Part shown: positions 16,895 to 25,782 of the stretch, in pieces
How positions within the stretch are numbered: position 1 is the first letter of the stretch
Layout: every line of letters starts with the position of its first letter
Assembly: GCA_017398545.1 (NCBI GenBank)
Contig: JAFQFT010000015.1
Span: 1 to 48,045 of the forward strand
From: Bacilli bacterium
GTDB taxonomy: Bacteria; Bacillota_I; Bacilli_A; ML615J-28; CAG-313
Direction: 5' to 3'
DNA length: 48,045 nucleotides
Program-made: the position numbers and the translations under genes
Notes under the pieces: model-generated
The model's database searches: none
What the model was told of the DNA's origin: nothing
The model's input: the letters and a program-made list of their open reading frames with translations, nothing else

Positions 16895-19297
16895 TTATTT
16901 TCTAATTTCAATTTTATGCATATAAGCAAGTGTATTTAAAATTTTCTTCATCTTTTGATTGATAACTTCATCAGTTAAAGTATCAAGAGATTCTAATGTA
17001 ATTCTAACCGCAACACTCTTCTTACCACTTTCAATTTTGTCACCAACATATATATCAAATACTGATACATTTTTGATCATATTCTTGTCACAACGATAAA
17101 TTGTTTCAATTACTTCACCAACTAAAACTTCTTGATCCATTACAAGTGCTAAGTCACGTTCAACAGATGGTACTTTTGAAATTTGTTTAAATAATACTAC
17201 ATTTGATGGGATATTAAATAACGCATCAAGTTTTACTTCAAATACATAAGTAGGTTCAATATCTTCTTGTTTTACAAGTGTTGGATGAAGTTCACCAACA
17301 TAACCAATCACTTCATTGTTAAGAATAATTTCAGCACTACGACCAGGATGAAGTTCAGGACAATTAGCACTTAGTGGAGCATATTTAACTTTTGCACCAA
17401 CTTTCTCAAACACTACATCTAAAATACCTTTTACATAGAAGAAGTCAACAACTTCTTTCTTACCTTGCCAATCACATGATGAATGAACACCTTGTAATGC
17501 ACCTGATAAAAGATATGCTTCAGTAGGTTCACCACCAACTAGTCCATATTGTTGAGCAATTTCATAAAGAGCTAAATTATAATTCTTACGAGCATTATTA
17601 TATTTAACTACTTCAATCAAACTTGGAACAATACTTCTTCTTAAAATTGAATGTTCATCAGTCATTGGATGCAATAATTTAACAGGTTCAAAACTATCAT
17701 CAAATAATACTTTACACATATTAGAAAGTTTTGGGCTTACTAAAGAATATGAAACAGTTTCAGAAAGACCTAAACCTACAAGTGTTTTATTAATAATTTT
17801 CTTAATTTTTTGTGAATGAGTAAGTTCACCTTCAACAGTCATTGCAGGAAGAGTTTCGTTTAGTTTATCATAACCATACATTCTTACAATTTCTTCAACT
17901 AAATCTTGTTTAATTTCAATATCTAAACGTCTATTTGGTACTAATACTTTAATATCATCACCATTTACAATAACTTTAAAACATAATTTTTCAAGGATTG
18001 CTTTAATTTCAGAAGTTGGAATATTAATACCTAAATACTCTTCAACATATTTTTCTGTTAAATGAATTTCTTTATCATCAAGGTGTTTAATACCTTCATG
18101 AACATAACCTTTTAATACTTTACCATCTGCATATTTTTCAAGTAAGTAACAAGCATAATCAACTGCTGCAAGGCTTCTATTTAAGTCAACACCACGTTCA
18201 AAACGAACACTTGATTCACTTCTTAGACCTAGTCTTGCAGAAGTCTTACGAACTGAAAGTGGTTTAAATACTGCACTTTCTAATACAATATTTTTAGTAT
18301 CAAGAGTAACTTCTGTAGATTTACCACCCATTACACCAGCTACACATACTGCACGATTATTTTCTAAATTATCAGAAATAACAATATCACTAGATATTAG
18401 TTTTCTTTCTAAATCATCTAAAGTTTCTAATACTTCACCATCTTTCGCATTTCTTACAATAATTGTATCCCCAAGTTTATCTTGGTCAAATGAGTGAAGT
18501 GGTTGACCAAATAACATAAGTACATAGTTAGTAATATCTACAACGTTATTAATAGGTCTAACACCAGCTGCAATTAAACGAGCCTTCATAAATTTAGGTG
18601 ATTCTTTAATTACAACATCTTTAACGATTCTTGCGTAATAAGAATAACAATCTTCAGTTTCAAGTTTTACACTAATTTCATCACTTGCAAGCTTATCAGT
18701 TTCATTGAATTTATATTCTAAATTATTCATTGGAACATTATACATTGCAGAAACATCATGAGCAACACCAAGCATTGACATAAGGTCCATTCTATTCGGT
18801 GTAAGTGAAAGTTCAATTAGATAATCATCAAAACATAAATATTCTAGTGCATCCATTCCAGGTGTTGCATCTTCATCTAAAACGTAAATACCATTTTGAT
18901 AAATTGCAGGAACATATTTATTTTCAATACCAAGTTCTTGAAGCGAACAAATCATTCCATTAGATTCAACACCACGTACTTTAGAATTACTAATTGTTCC
19001 ACCAGGAAGTTTTGCACCAGGTAGTGCAACAATAACTTTTTGACCAGCTGCAATATTAGGTGCACCGCAAACGATTTGATCAGTTTTTTCACCAAGGTTA
19101 ACCTGACATACATGTAAGTGATCAGAATTTGGATGATCAACACATTCTAATACATGACCAACAACAAGGTTTGTAGCTTTAACCATTTTATTGAATGTTT
19201 CAACTTCTACTGAATATAAAGACATTTCTTCAGCTAATTTTTCAGGTGAAACATTTAAATTTATTAATTCTTTTAACCAATTATATGAAACTATCAT
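16895..19297 (-). CDS. pheT: Phenylalanyl-tRNA synthetase, beta subunit
   Basis: 800 residues, the full bacterial length. The N-terminal YNWLKELI region is followed by the tRNA-binding OB domain (VVGHVLECVDHPNSDHLHVC, about 45-65). The B3/B4 editing domain, B5 and the catalytic-like core come next, and the C-terminal FDX-ACB anticodon-binding domain ends the protein (VFDIYVGDKIESGKKS near 745). It forms the alpha2-beta2 enzyme with PheS, charging tRNA-Phe and removing mischarged Tyr. Its start is 1 nt after the pheS stop. Confidence 0.97.
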   Translation of the reverse strand: MIVSYNWLKELINLNVSPEKLAEEMSLYSVEVETFNKMVKATNLVVGHVLECVDHPNSDHLHVCQVNLGEKTDQIVCGAPNIAAGQKVIVALPGAKLPGGTISNSKVRGVESNGMICSLQELGIENKYVPAIYQNGIYVLDEDATPGMDALEYLCFDDYLIELSLTPNRMDLMSMLGVAHDVSAMYNVPMNNLEYKFNETDKLASDEISVKLETEDCYSYYARIVKDVVIKESPKFMKARLIAAGVRPINNVVDITNYVLMLFGQPLHSFDQDKLGDTIIVRNAKDGEVLETLDDLERKLISSDIVISDNLENNRAVCVAGVMGGKSTEVTLDTKNIVLESAVFKPLSVRKTSARLGLRSESSVRFERGVDLNRSLAAVDYACYLLEKYADGKVLKGYVHEGIKHLDDKEIHLTEKYVEEYLGINIPTSEIKAILEKLCFKVIVNGDDIKVLVPNRRLDIEIKQDLVEEIVRMYGYDKLNETLPAMTVEGELTHSQKIKKIINKTLVGLGLSETVSYSLVSPKLSNMCKVLFDDSFEPVKLLHPMTDEHSILRRSIVPSLIEVVKYNNARKNYNLALYEIAQQYGLVGGEPTEAYLLSGALQGVHSSCDWQGKKEVVDFFYVKGILDVVFEKVGAKVKYAPLSANCPELHPGRSAEIILNNEVIGYVGELHPTLVKQEDIEPTYVFEVKLDALFNIPSNVVLFKQISKVPSVERDLALVMDQEVLVGEVIETIYRCDKNMIKNVSVFDIYVGDKIESGKKSVAVRITLESLDTLTDEVINQKMKKILNTLAYMHKIEIRK

Positions 19298-19298
19298 C

Positions 19299-20339
19299 TT
19301 AATTTTCTCCTTTAAATTGTTCTAAGAAACGTTTATCATTTAAATAGAAGTTACGAATATCATCTATTCCATGACGTAACATTGTTACACGTTCAATACC
19401 AATACCAAATGCAAATCCACGATAAACTTCAGGATCATAACCAGCTTGAGATAATACATTAGGGTGAACCATACCAGCACCTAGTACTTCAATCCAACCA
19501 GATTGCTTACACATACTGCACCCTTTACCACCACATTTAAAACAAGATACGTCTACTTCAACAGATGGTTCTGTAAATGGGAAGTATGATGGTTTAAATC
19601 TAATCTGACGTGAATCACCAAACATTTTTTGAACAAATAATTGTAGTGTTCCTTTTAAATCAGACATTGTGATATGTTTATCAACAACTAAACCTTCAAA
19701 TTGCATAAATTGATGTGAGTGAGTAGCATCATCATCATCACGACGATATACCTTACCAGGAGCTAAAATCTTAACAGGAGCACCTTTTTTTTCTAAAAGC
19801 GTTCTTACTTGAACAGGTGAAGTTTGTGTACGCATAAGTAAGTTTTCTGTAATATAGAATGAATCTTGCATATCACGAGCAGGATGACCTTTTGGAACAT
19901 TTAACATTTCAAAGTTATATAAATCTACTTCTACTTCAGGACCTTCCGCAATACTATATCCCATTCCAATAAAAATCTCTTGCACCTCTTCAATTGTTCT
20001 AGAAAGTGGATGAGATGTACCTACCTTAAATTCTTTACCTGGAAGTGTTACATCAATAGTTTCACTTTTTAATCTGTTATTAACTTCTTCTGCTTCAAGG
20101 TATGCTCTTCTTTCAGTAACAGCACTTTCAATTCTTACCTTTACTTCGTTTGCAAGTTTACCAATTACTTTCTTATCTTCAATTGATAAAGTTGCCATTG
20201 ATTTCATAATTTCGCCAAGTGGACTCTTCTTCCCCATATAGAAAGCTCTTAAGTCATTTAATTCTACTTGACTATTTGCAGCATTAATTTTTTCTACTGC
20301 TTCAGTTTCAATGTTTAATAATTGTTCTTGAATACTCAT
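19299..20339 (-). CDS. pheS: Phenylalanyl-tRNA synthetase, alpha subunit
   Basis: 346 residues, class II synthetase catalytic subunit. Motif 2 region ([18 protein letters not shown] type) is present near 245, and motif 3 is [20 protein letters not shown] near 310. The Cys cluster [12 protein letters not shown] near 268 is usual in Firmicutes PheS. The N-terminal coiled coil binds tRNA-Phe. It is controlled by the T-box leader just upstream; Shine-Dalgarno AGGAGG. Confidence 0.97.
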   Translation of the reverse strand: MSIQEQLLNIETEAVEKINAANSQVELNDLRAFYMGKKSPLGEIMKSMATLSIEDKKVIGKLANEVKVRIESAVTERRAYLEAEEVNNRLKSETIDVTLPGKEFKVGTSHPLSRTIEEVQEIFIGMGYSIAEGPEVEVDLYNFEMLNVPKGHPARDMQDSFYITENLLMRTQTSPVQVRTLLEKKGAPVKILAPGKVYRRDDDDATHSHQFMQFEGLVVDKHITMSDLKGTLQLFVQKMFGDSRQIRFKPSYFPFTEPSVEVDVSCFKCGGKGCSMCKQSGWIEVLGAGMVHPNVLSQAGYDPEVYRGFAFGIGIERVTMLRHGIDDIRNFYLNDKRFLEQFKGEN

Positions 20340-20346
20340 TTCTTCC

Positions 20347-20613
20347 TCCTAAAAATAAAAAAATGCACCCCTATCTAAGGACGCATATGTTAACGTGGTA
20401 CCACCTTAGTTTACAGCATATAAAAATACTGTACACTCAAATAACTTATAACGCAAGTCATGCGGGTTTGATTAGAACCACTCATAAGGCGAACACTTCT
20501 ATAACTCTTTACATTTAAAGCTTTCAGTCTATGGCTTTAATCCCTAATAAGAAAGAACTATATACTTTTCCTTAATCAACGTATTTAATATTTATTACTT
20601 TATAATTATAACA
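20347..20613 (-). promoter_or_regulatory. T-box leader and promoter of pheST, specifier UUC (Phe)
   Basis: Minus-strand reading: extended -10 TGTTATAAT at 20605-20613. Stem I contains GGAAAAGTA (AGTA bulge), whose base TAAGG pairs with CCTTA, placing codon TTC (20491-20493, followed by G) in the specifier loop. The T-box AAGGTGGTACCACG lies near 20391-20405. The intrinsic terminator ATGCGTCC/GGGGTGCAT plus T run overlaps it and ends just before the Shine-Dalgarno. Uncharged tRNA-Phe should stabilise the antiterminator and turn on pheST. Confidence 0.92.
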
Positions 20614-20650
20614 TAATTTGCAAATAAAAAGAATAATTTTGCAATAAAAA

Positions 20651-20678
20651 AAGCTTATAAGTATAAACTTATAAACTT
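20651..20678 (-). terminator. Terminator of the CotD-like gene
   Basis: Stem AAGTTTATAAG/CTTATAAGCTT (minus strand, one G-U pair) around a 6-nt loop, followed by TTTTTTATT. Confidence 0.8.
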
Positions 20679-20689
20679 TCATATCAATA

Positions 20690-21031
20690 CTATCTAGGTA
20701 CATTATAATTATCAGGTTCATTTACATGTACTTCACTACATGTATAATTAGGAATAAATTCTTTTTGAACAACGTGATGATGTACCACTTCAGTATGATA
20801 GTTGTGAACATATGGTTGTTTAACGATATGATATTGATCAATTACTTGTTTAGAACAAGTAACAATTGGTGGACATTCTTTATAAATTGGTGGACACATA
20901 GGTTTTTGCATATTACCACATCCACAAGGCATTTGATTTTGATTATTACATCCACAAGTGTTACCTGTATTTTGATCGTTATTTCCCATATAGTTCATAT
21001 TATTAATAAAAGGATTTTGAAATTGATTCAA
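20690..21031 (-). CDS. Small Asn/Cys/His-rich protein resembling CotD-type spore coat proteins
   Basis: 113 residues with low complexity. The N-terminal half is Asn/Gln-rich with Cys-Gly-Cys pairs (TCGCNNQ, PCGCGN), then CPPIYKECPPIVTC. The C-terminal half is His/Tyr/Val-rich (IVKQPYVHNYHTEVVHHHVV). This pattern is usual for CotD-family and other structural spore coat proteins, but no enzyme motif exists to confirm it. The start is a TTG codon at 21031, preceded by GAGGTG at 7 nt. A sigma-K-like promoter element lies upstream. If correct, the organism or its ancestor sporulates. Confidence 0.55.
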   Translation of the reverse strand: MNQFQNPFINNMNYMGNNDQNTGNTCGCNNQNQMPCGCGNMQKPMCPPIYKECPPIVTCSKQVIDQYHIVKQPYVHNYHTEVVHHHVVQKEFIPNYTCSEVHVNEPDNYNVPR

Positions 21032-21056
21032 GAGTTTTCACCTCTCTTTCTGTTAA

Positions 21057-21083
21057 TATAATATGATTAACTTTATAAATTGT
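21057..21083 (-). promoter_or_regulatory. Possible sigma-K-type sporulation promoter of the CotD-like gene
   Basis: On the minus strand CATATTATA (21057-21065) fits the sigma-K -10 consensus CATAnnnTA, and an AC pair (21082-21083) stands 16 nt upstream, as in sigma-K -35 boxes. In such AT-rich DNA the match could be chance. A vegetative TTGATA...TATTAT pair has a poor 19-nt spacer. Confidence 0.35.
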
Positions 21084-21101
21084 ATCAATAGATGCCTAGA
21101 T

Positions 21102-21134
21102 TTGACAAAATAATTTATATATATATAGTATAAT
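21102..21134 (+). promoter_or_regulatory. Promoter of clpP
   Basis: -35 TTGACA (21102-21107) with -10 TATAGT (21124-21129, 16-nt spacer); TATAAT at 21129-21134 overlaps but is 21 nt away. No CtsR heptad repeat was recognised. Confidence 0.65.
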
Positions 21135-21166
21135 CAATTTAATATTATAGAAAGGATTAATTAATT

Positions 21167-21751
21167 ATGAATTTAACACCAATTGTAATTGAACAAAATG
21201 GAAGAGGAGAAAGAAGTTATGATATATATTCAAGACTACTTCAAGATAGAATAATTATTTTATTCGGAGAAATAACTGATGCTACAAGTGCAAGTATCAT
21301 ATCACAACTTTTATTTTTGTCTTCAACTGATGAAAAAAAAGATATTTATATATATATAAACTCCCCTGGTGGAAGTGTTACAGCGGGGTTTTCCATTTAC
21401 GATACTATGAAATATATTAAACCTCGTGTTGTTACAATTGGAATGGGACTTTGTGCAAGTATGGGAGCATTCCTACTTTCAAGTGGCGATAAAAGATATG
21501 CACTTGAAAATACCAAAGTAATGATTCATCAACCACTAGGTGGTGCTAAAGGTCAAGCAACCGATATAATGATTGTTGCGGAAGAAATTATTAGTATTAA
21601 GAAAAAACTTAATGAAATCCTATCTAAAAACACCAAACAACCTCTTTCTAAAATTGAACAAGATACTGAAAGAGATTTCTATATGGATTCTAAAAAAGCA
21701 CTAGAATACGGAATCATTGATGAAATAATAAAAAATAATAATAAAATATAA
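21167..21751 (+). CDS. clpP: ATP-dependent Clp protease proteolytic subunit
   Basis: 194 residues. The Ser-His-Asp triad is complete: Ser98 in LCASMGAF, His121 in VMIHQPLGG and Asp170 in ERDFYMDS. The oxyanion turn [11 protein letters not shown] precedes them. Fourteen subunits form the barrel that degrades proteins fed by ClpX or ClpC, including Spx, whose gene is 4 kb away. The N-terminal [19 protein letters not shown] is standard. Its stop codon is 4 nt from the convergent AlbA_2 gene, with no terminator stem between them. Confidence 0.96.
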   Translation: MNLTPIVIEQNGRGERSYDIYSRLLQDRIIILFGEITDATSASIISQLLFLSSTDEKKDIYIYINSPGGSVTAGFSIYDTMKYIKPRVVTIGMGLCASMGAFLLSSGDKRYALENTKVMIHQPLGGAKGQATDIMIVAEEIISIKKKLNEILSKNTKQPLSKIEQDTERDFYMDSKKALEYGIIDEIIKNNNKI

Positions 21752-21755
21752 TTTT

Positions 21756-23180
21756 TTATAAAACGTCCCATTTTCCTCCTTTATTAGAACCAGAACGTTT
21801 AATAATTCCATAACTTTTTAAATTTGCTACAACTCTTTTAATCGTTCTTTGTGATTTTCCTGTTTTTTCTACTATTTCATTGATTGTTACATTTGCTTTC
21901 ATTTTCATAATATTATAAACTTCTTTTTCAATGCTGTTTAATTCAAAATTATTCACGCCATTTTTGGTGCCACTTTTGGTGTCATTTTTGGTGCCATTTT
22001 TGGTGCCATTTACCTTGTCATTTACATAATTAGCATTATAAATAATAACACTAAAATGAGTAGGAGTAGCATAAAATTCAACATGATTTTTTCCATCATT
22101 AAATAATCTATTTGTCCAATTAATAATTTTATCAAAACCACTTCCTCTTCGATCCATATAATTCATTCTTGAGAAAATATCTGCTATAATAGGATTTCGT
22201 CTAATTGAGGGAATCTTATTTTCTATATTTTTATTGATTATTACCCCAGAAGCAGTAGGCCCTGGAGAAGTTATATCTATTCTATCATCATAAATATCTA
22301 TCGTAACTTCAGACCCTACATTTGTATATTGTCTATGAATAAGTGCATTTACTATTGCTTCCCTAATAGCTATATCATTATATTCTGGCATTTCTACTCT
22401 TCCATGCGCTTCTTTTTTCCATTTCTTTTTAGTATTATTTTTCACAAAGTTAAGTGCTGAATCAAGTAATTTAACAAGACTTCCTGAATATTCTGCATCA
22501 TCAGAAGCTTCTTCTAATGATGTTTTATTTAAACCATTCCATCTTGTACAGAAAATTCTATTATGTCTATATATATTTTGATCTGCCAGTAAAACGCCTG
22601 CATTTGTTAAATATCCTAAACTATTCATTAATGAAAACGAAACATAATCATCTTCAGTTAACTTTGAATGAGTTATATTCAAAAAATTAGCTTCAAAGAA
22701 ACTAAATGAATAATCATTTTTTAAATAACTTGTAACAATAGAATCATATGTTTTATTATTTCCTTTTAGTATTAATTCCTCCAATATATATCGTGGAGCT
22801 TTAATGCTTTGATTTCCACTTCTAATATATGCTTCTTTTACTCCATCTGAAGAATAATAATAAGGAGTAGAAGGACCTGGCATTATTTTTAAGACTATAT
22901 ATACATAATTTACACCATGATATATCTCAGTTTTTGGTTCAATAATGTAAGTAGGTATAGGATCAATTTTTGAATTTATTAATTCAGAAATTTTATCACA
23001 TATAAATTGTGGATTTTGAATGTTAATAAAATTTCTATTTTCATCTACACCAAAAAATAAAATACCTCCAATCCCATTAGAAAAAGCAGAAACAGATTTT
23101 AACCAACTCTTAGGTTTGTTCATTTCTAAAAACATTTTAAAATCATAATCCGAACATTCAGCAATAAATTTTTGTAGCAT
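21756..23180 (-). CDS. AlbA_2 (Schlafen-type) domain regulator with GHKL-like and winged-helix domains
   Basis: The protein starts MLQKFIAECSDYDFKMFLEM; residues about 15-130 are an AlbA_2 domain (SVSAFSNGIGGILFFGVDEN). Residues about 250-370 contain REAIVNALIHRQY and the RecG-like ATPase C-terminal motif NPIIADIFSRMNYMDRRGSG. A spacer of four-residue NGTK repeats and a C-terminal winged helix (INEIVEKTGKSQRTIKRVVA) follow. Such proteins are annotated as ATP-binding or transcriptional regulators; targets are unknown and many are defence-associated. I prefer ATG 23180 (474 residues) because AAAGGGG precedes it; an upstream extension to 23225 lacks a ribosome site. Confidence 0.8.
   Translation of the reverse strand: MLQKFIAECSDYDFKMFLEMNKPKSWLKSVSAFSNGIGGILFFGVDENRNFINIQNPQFICDKISELINSKIDPIPTYIIEPKTEIYHGVNYVYIVLKIMPGPSTPYYYSSDGVKEAYIRSGNQSIKAPRYILEELILKGNNKTYDSIVTSYLKNDYSFSFFEANFLNITHSKLTEDDYVSFSLMNSLGYLTNAGVLLADQNIYRHNRIFCTRWNGLNKTSLEEASDDAEYSGSLVKLLDSALNFVKNNTKKKWKKEAHGRVEMPEYNDIAIREAIVNALIHRQYTNVGSEVTIDIYDDRIDITSPGPTASGVIINKNIENKIPSIRRNPIIADIFSRMNYMDRRGSGFDKIINWTNRLFNDGKNHVEFYATPTHFSVIIYNANYVNDKVNGTKNGTKNDTKSGTKNGVNNFELNSIEKEVYNIMKMKANVTINEIVEKTGKSQRTIKRVVANLKSYGIIKRSGSNKGGKWDVL
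21957..22010 (-). repeat. 12-bp tandem repeat coding for NGTK units
   Basis: About four and a half copies of AATGGCACCAAA lie inside the preceding gene and encode a flexible linker. The units are nearly identical, so the copy number could vary by slippage without frameshift. Confidence 0.75.
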
Positions 23181-23181
23181 T

Positions 23182-23400
23182 TTAATTTCCCCTTTCTTTT
23201 TCAAAATAAAAAGGGGTACCAACAATATAAAAGATTCTACTTCTAAATTTAGAAATAGATAATTCTTTTATAATGTCAATACCCGCGTAACCTCTAAAGC
23301 GCAATATAATGTTACCTGTTTCCCCAGGAGTAGCAAGAATTTCAATATGATTATTACTTCTTTAGAGTAAATAATAACCTTTAGAACTTGAACTTCTTAC
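23182..23400 (-). other. Long 5' leader of the AlbA_2 gene with a broken coding-like frame
   Basis: The 230 nt between the promoter and the AlbA_2 start contain no annotated gene. One minus frame reads like protein from 23361 to a TAA ending at 23182, directly before the ATG (NNHIEILATPGETGNI, then FRGYAGIDIIKELS). It has no start codon, and an in-frame TAA at 23362-23364 separates it from similar coding-like sequence upstream. It uses GCG, CGC and GGG codons that neighbours avoid. The same DNA can form hairpins (CCTG/CAGG; GGTAAC/GTTAC). It is either a gene remnant or a structured regulatory leader. I recognise neither. Confidence 0.4.
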
Positions 23401-23406
23401 AATTAA

Positions 23407-23435
23407 ATTATACCATTTTAAGTTATAAAAGTAAA
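23407..23435 (-). promoter_or_regulatory. Promoter of the AlbA_2 regulator transcript
   Basis: Extended -10 TGGTATAAT (TATAAT at 23407-23412) with -35 TTTACT (23430-23435) at 17 nt. It lies about 230 nt before the gene start, giving a long leader. Confidence 0.6.
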
Positions 23436-23487
23436 TAGATTTTTAGATATTTACAAAATATAAACTTTTATTTTAAATTTTAAAATT

Positions 23488-23510
23488 AGTGTTAGATAAA
23501 ATCTAACACT
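23488..23510 (-). terminator. Terminator of relQ-rluA operon
   Basis: Perfect 10-bp stem AGTGTTAGAT/ATCTAACACT with a 3-nt loop. It includes part of the TAG stop codon of the pseudouridine synthase gene and is followed by a T-rich tract. Confidence 0.7.
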
Positions 23511-24357
23511 AATTACTCTTATACCAAGTTGGATATGTTGTAAATATTAACTTTTTTTTAGTTACGGGATGAATAAACTCTAAATAGTAACTATGTAAAT
23601 GTAGAATTCCATCTTGTGTTTCTTCACCATATAACATATCACCTACAATTGGAGCATTCTTACTTAAAAAATGAAGTCTAAGTTGATGAGTTTTACCTGT
23701 GCAAAGAAGTGCTTCAATAAATGAATGATTGTTTTCTTGATAAAGTGTTTTATACACTGTTTTACTATTAATAAATTCTGTTGTTGTATAACGCTTAATT
23801 ACACTTGTTGGATCTTTTTCAATACCTAGTTCTATAATTCCTTCTGTTGGTTCAACAATATTTATTGTCTCAAGTAAGTATTTTTTTGTAATAACAGTAT
23901 TTTGAAGAAGAGTTGTCATATAAGAAGTTTTTGCAAGCATAATAAGTCCTGAGGTAGGTGCATCAAGGCGAGATACAAAATGAATGTTTGCTAAAATACC
24001 ATTTCTTTTATAATATGACATTACATAGTTTGCAAGTGAATTAGTAAAGTGTTCCTTAGTGGGAATAGTTGCAATATTAGGTTCTTTATTAATTATTAAT
24101 AAATATGAATCTTCATATACAATTTCAAAATCACCAAGGGTTGATACAATGTTTTCTCCTTGATCACTTGCTGGCATTACAACTTCTAATAAATCACCAG
24201 GTTTAAGTAAAAAATGGTTATCTACAATTTGATCATTTACTAAATATTGTCCATTACCACTTCTTATTTCTTTAAATACATGATCTGGAATTCCTTGTTT
24301 AATTAGATATCTTTTAATACGATATCCAGATTCTTCAATTTTAAATCTTACAATCAT
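23509..24357 (-). CDS. RluA-family pseudouridine synthase
   Basis: 282 residues. Residues 1-75 are an S4-like RNA-binding region (HVFKEIRSGNGQYLVNDQ). The catalytic domain has the family motif SRLDAPTSGLIML near 132, whose Asp attacks the uridine; the usual leading His is Ser here. LLCTGKTHQLRLHF near 218 and PIVGDMLYGEE near 238 are also typical. It converts uridines in rRNA or tRNA to pseudouridine; the exact site cannot be told. It begins 1 nt after relQ, the arrangement of Bacillus yjbO, but without the intervening nadK. Confidence 0.9.
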   Translation of the reverse strand: MIVRFKIEESGYRIKRYLIKQGIPDHVFKEIRSGNGQYLVNDQIVDNHFLLKPGDLLEVVMPASDQGENIVSTLGDFEIVYEDSYLLIINKEPNIATIPTKEHFTNSLANYVMSYYKRNGILANIHFVSRLDAPTSGLIMLAKTSYMTTLLQNTVITKKYLLETINIVEPTEGIIELGIEKDPTSVIKRYTTTEFINSKTVYKTLYQENNHSFIEALLCTGKTHQLRLHFLSKNAPIVGDMLYGEETQDGILHLHSYYLEFIHPVTKKKLIFTTYPTWYKSN

Positions 24358-24358
24358 A

Positions 24359-25045
24359 TTACCACTTCTTATGATTAATAGTTACTTCACTTTCTAGTGG
24401 ATCTGCAACTTTACTTTTATCTTCGCCAAGTGTTAAATCTAGTTTTTCTATTGTTAATCTAATTGAAGTCATTTCTTCATCAAGTTTTTCTGCAGCTTTT
24501 GCGGCAGCAGTTAAACGTTCTTTTAACTCGACTGGAATCTTCTTTTGATATTTATATTTTAATGAATGTTCAATACTTGCCCAAAAATGCATTGCATGAG
24601 TTCTTATTTGAAATTCAAGTAATACAGGGATTGCTCCTTTTATAGTTTCTACTATATATCTTGCAATAATATGAAAACTTCTATAACCACTTGGTTTAAC
24701 GTTTTTAATATAGTCTCTTACTTCTAATACTTCTAAATCACGTCGTTTCATAACAAGCTCTGCTACTTTATATACATCATCAATATATTTACAAGTAATT
24801 CTTATACCACCTATATCATGAACTTTTTCATCAATTAAAGCTGTAGGTACATTCATTCTTCTTGCTTTATCAAGAATACTTTGTGGACTTTTTACACGTC
24901 CAGATACAATTTCAATTGGACAATAAAGATTAGCTTTATGGTATTGATTTTTAATACCTTCCATTTTTAAAATAAAATCTTCTACTGCAAGTTCATAGGG
25001 TTGTAAAAACAAATCCCATTTAAATAATTCGTTCATTTCTATCAT
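24359..25045 (-). CDS. relQ: Small alarmone synthetase (RelQ/YjbM type, (p)ppGpp synthase)
   Basis: Contains only the RelA/SpoT synthetase domain, with no HD hydrolase, TGS or ACT domain. Motifs are SGRVKSPQSILDKARR near 50, HDIGGIRITCKYIDDVY near 78, KPSGYRSFHIIARY near 116 and LEFQIRTHAMHFWASIEH near 142. It transfers pyrophosphate from ATP to GDP or GTP. I choose ATG 25045 (228 residues): GGTGAT lies 5 nt before it, and a longer frame to 25093 would run through the promoter -10. Divergent from the CYTH gene, as members of the Bacillus yjbK-yjbM neighbourhood. Confidence 0.92.
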   Translation of the reverse strand: MIEMNELFKWDLFLQPYELAVEDFILKMEGIKNQYHKANLYCPIEIVSGRVKSPQSILDKARRMNVPTALIDEKVHDIGGIRITCKYIDDVYKVAELVMKRRDLEVLEVRDYIKNVKPSGYRSFHIIARYIVETIKGAIPVLLEFQIRTHAMHFWASIEHSLKYKYQKKIPVELKERLTAAAKAAEKLDEEMTSIRLTIEKLDLTLGEDKSKVADPLESEVTINHKKW

Positions 25046-25060
25046 TTTATCACCAAATAC

Positions 25061-25069
25061 ATTATACCA
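25061..25069 (-). promoter_or_regulatory. Extended -10 of the relQ promoter
   Basis: TGGTATAAT on the minus strand, about 16 nt before ATG 25045. No good -35. The predicted leader is very short, just holding the ribosome site. Confidence 0.5.
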
Positions 25070-25124
25070 TATTAATTCAAAATTAGATAACAATTAAATA
25101 AAGAAAAAAAATAATTATTAAACT

Positions 25125-25151
25125 TGCATTTTTATTTTTTTTGTGTATAAT
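25125..25151 (+). promoter_or_regulatory. Promoter of the CYTH gene
   Basis: -10 TATAAT (25146-25151) with TTGCAT (25125-25130) at a short 15-nt spacing, about 40 nt before the start. Confidence 0.5.
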
Positions 25152-25192
25152 ATCAATGAAAAAAGAAATAATAATTTTGGGAGATTTATATT

Positions 25193-25762
25193 ATGGCAAA
25201 AGAAATCACAGCAGAATTTAAAACTTTATTAACTAAAGAAGAATATGATCGTATTTACGAAAAAGTGAAAGATCATCCTGGTAATTTACAAACAAATTAC
25301 TATTTTGACACAAAACGTTTTACTTTAAAAGCTACTGATGCAGTTCTAAGAGTAAAACATCGTGAAACATACACATTAACTTTAGAAAGAAAAAAAGGTT
25401 ATAATTTTATTAGAATTGATGAAGAAATAACTGAAGATGAGTTTAAAGATTTAGTAGAAAATGGTAATATTTGCTCTGAAAAAATTGCACAAGAAGTAAA
25501 TGATATTATAAAGGGGCAAAAAATAATTAATTTCATGAATCTTGCAACATATCGTATTTCAGTTCCTTATAATAAAGGAAAACTATCTTTAGACCGCTGT
25601 GAATATGTTAACACTGTTGATTACGAATTAGAATATGAAGTTGCTAATCGTAATACTGGAAAATTAGAATTTATTCAAATTATTAAAGAAAATAATATTG
25701 CCTATAAAAAGAGTCAAGTAAAATTAAAAAGAGCATATGATGCTCTTAGAAAAGTATTATAA
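25193..25762 (+). CDS. CYTH-domain protein (YjbK-like, triphosphate tunnel fold)
   Basis: 189 residues covering one CYTH domain. Charged tunnel strands are visible: TAEFKTLL near 5, QTNYYFDT near 34, AVLRVKHRETYTLTLERKKG near 50, LDRCEY near 128, YELEYEV near 138 and KKSQVKLKRAYDAL at the end. The first strand reads EITAEFK in place of the usual ExExK. CYTH enzymes hydrolyse inorganic triphosphate or nucleoside triphosphates. In Bacillus the relative yjbK lies next to relQ, as here, but divergently. Confidence 0.85.
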   Translation: MAKEITAEFKTLLTKEEYDRIYEKVKDHPGNLQTNYYFDTKRFTLKATDAVLRVKHRETYTLTLERKKGYNFIRIDEEITEDEFKDLVENGNICSEKIAQEVNDIIKGQKIINFMNLATYRISVPYNKGKLSLDRCEYVNTVDYELEYEVANRNTGKLEFIQIIKENNIAYKKSQVKLKRAYDALRKVL

Positions 25763-25782
25763 GAATATATATAATGAAAAAT

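Noticed and set aside
21752..21755. Terminator between clpP and the convergent AlbA_2 gene
   Set aside because: Only 4 nt separate the stop codons and no stable stem was found there.
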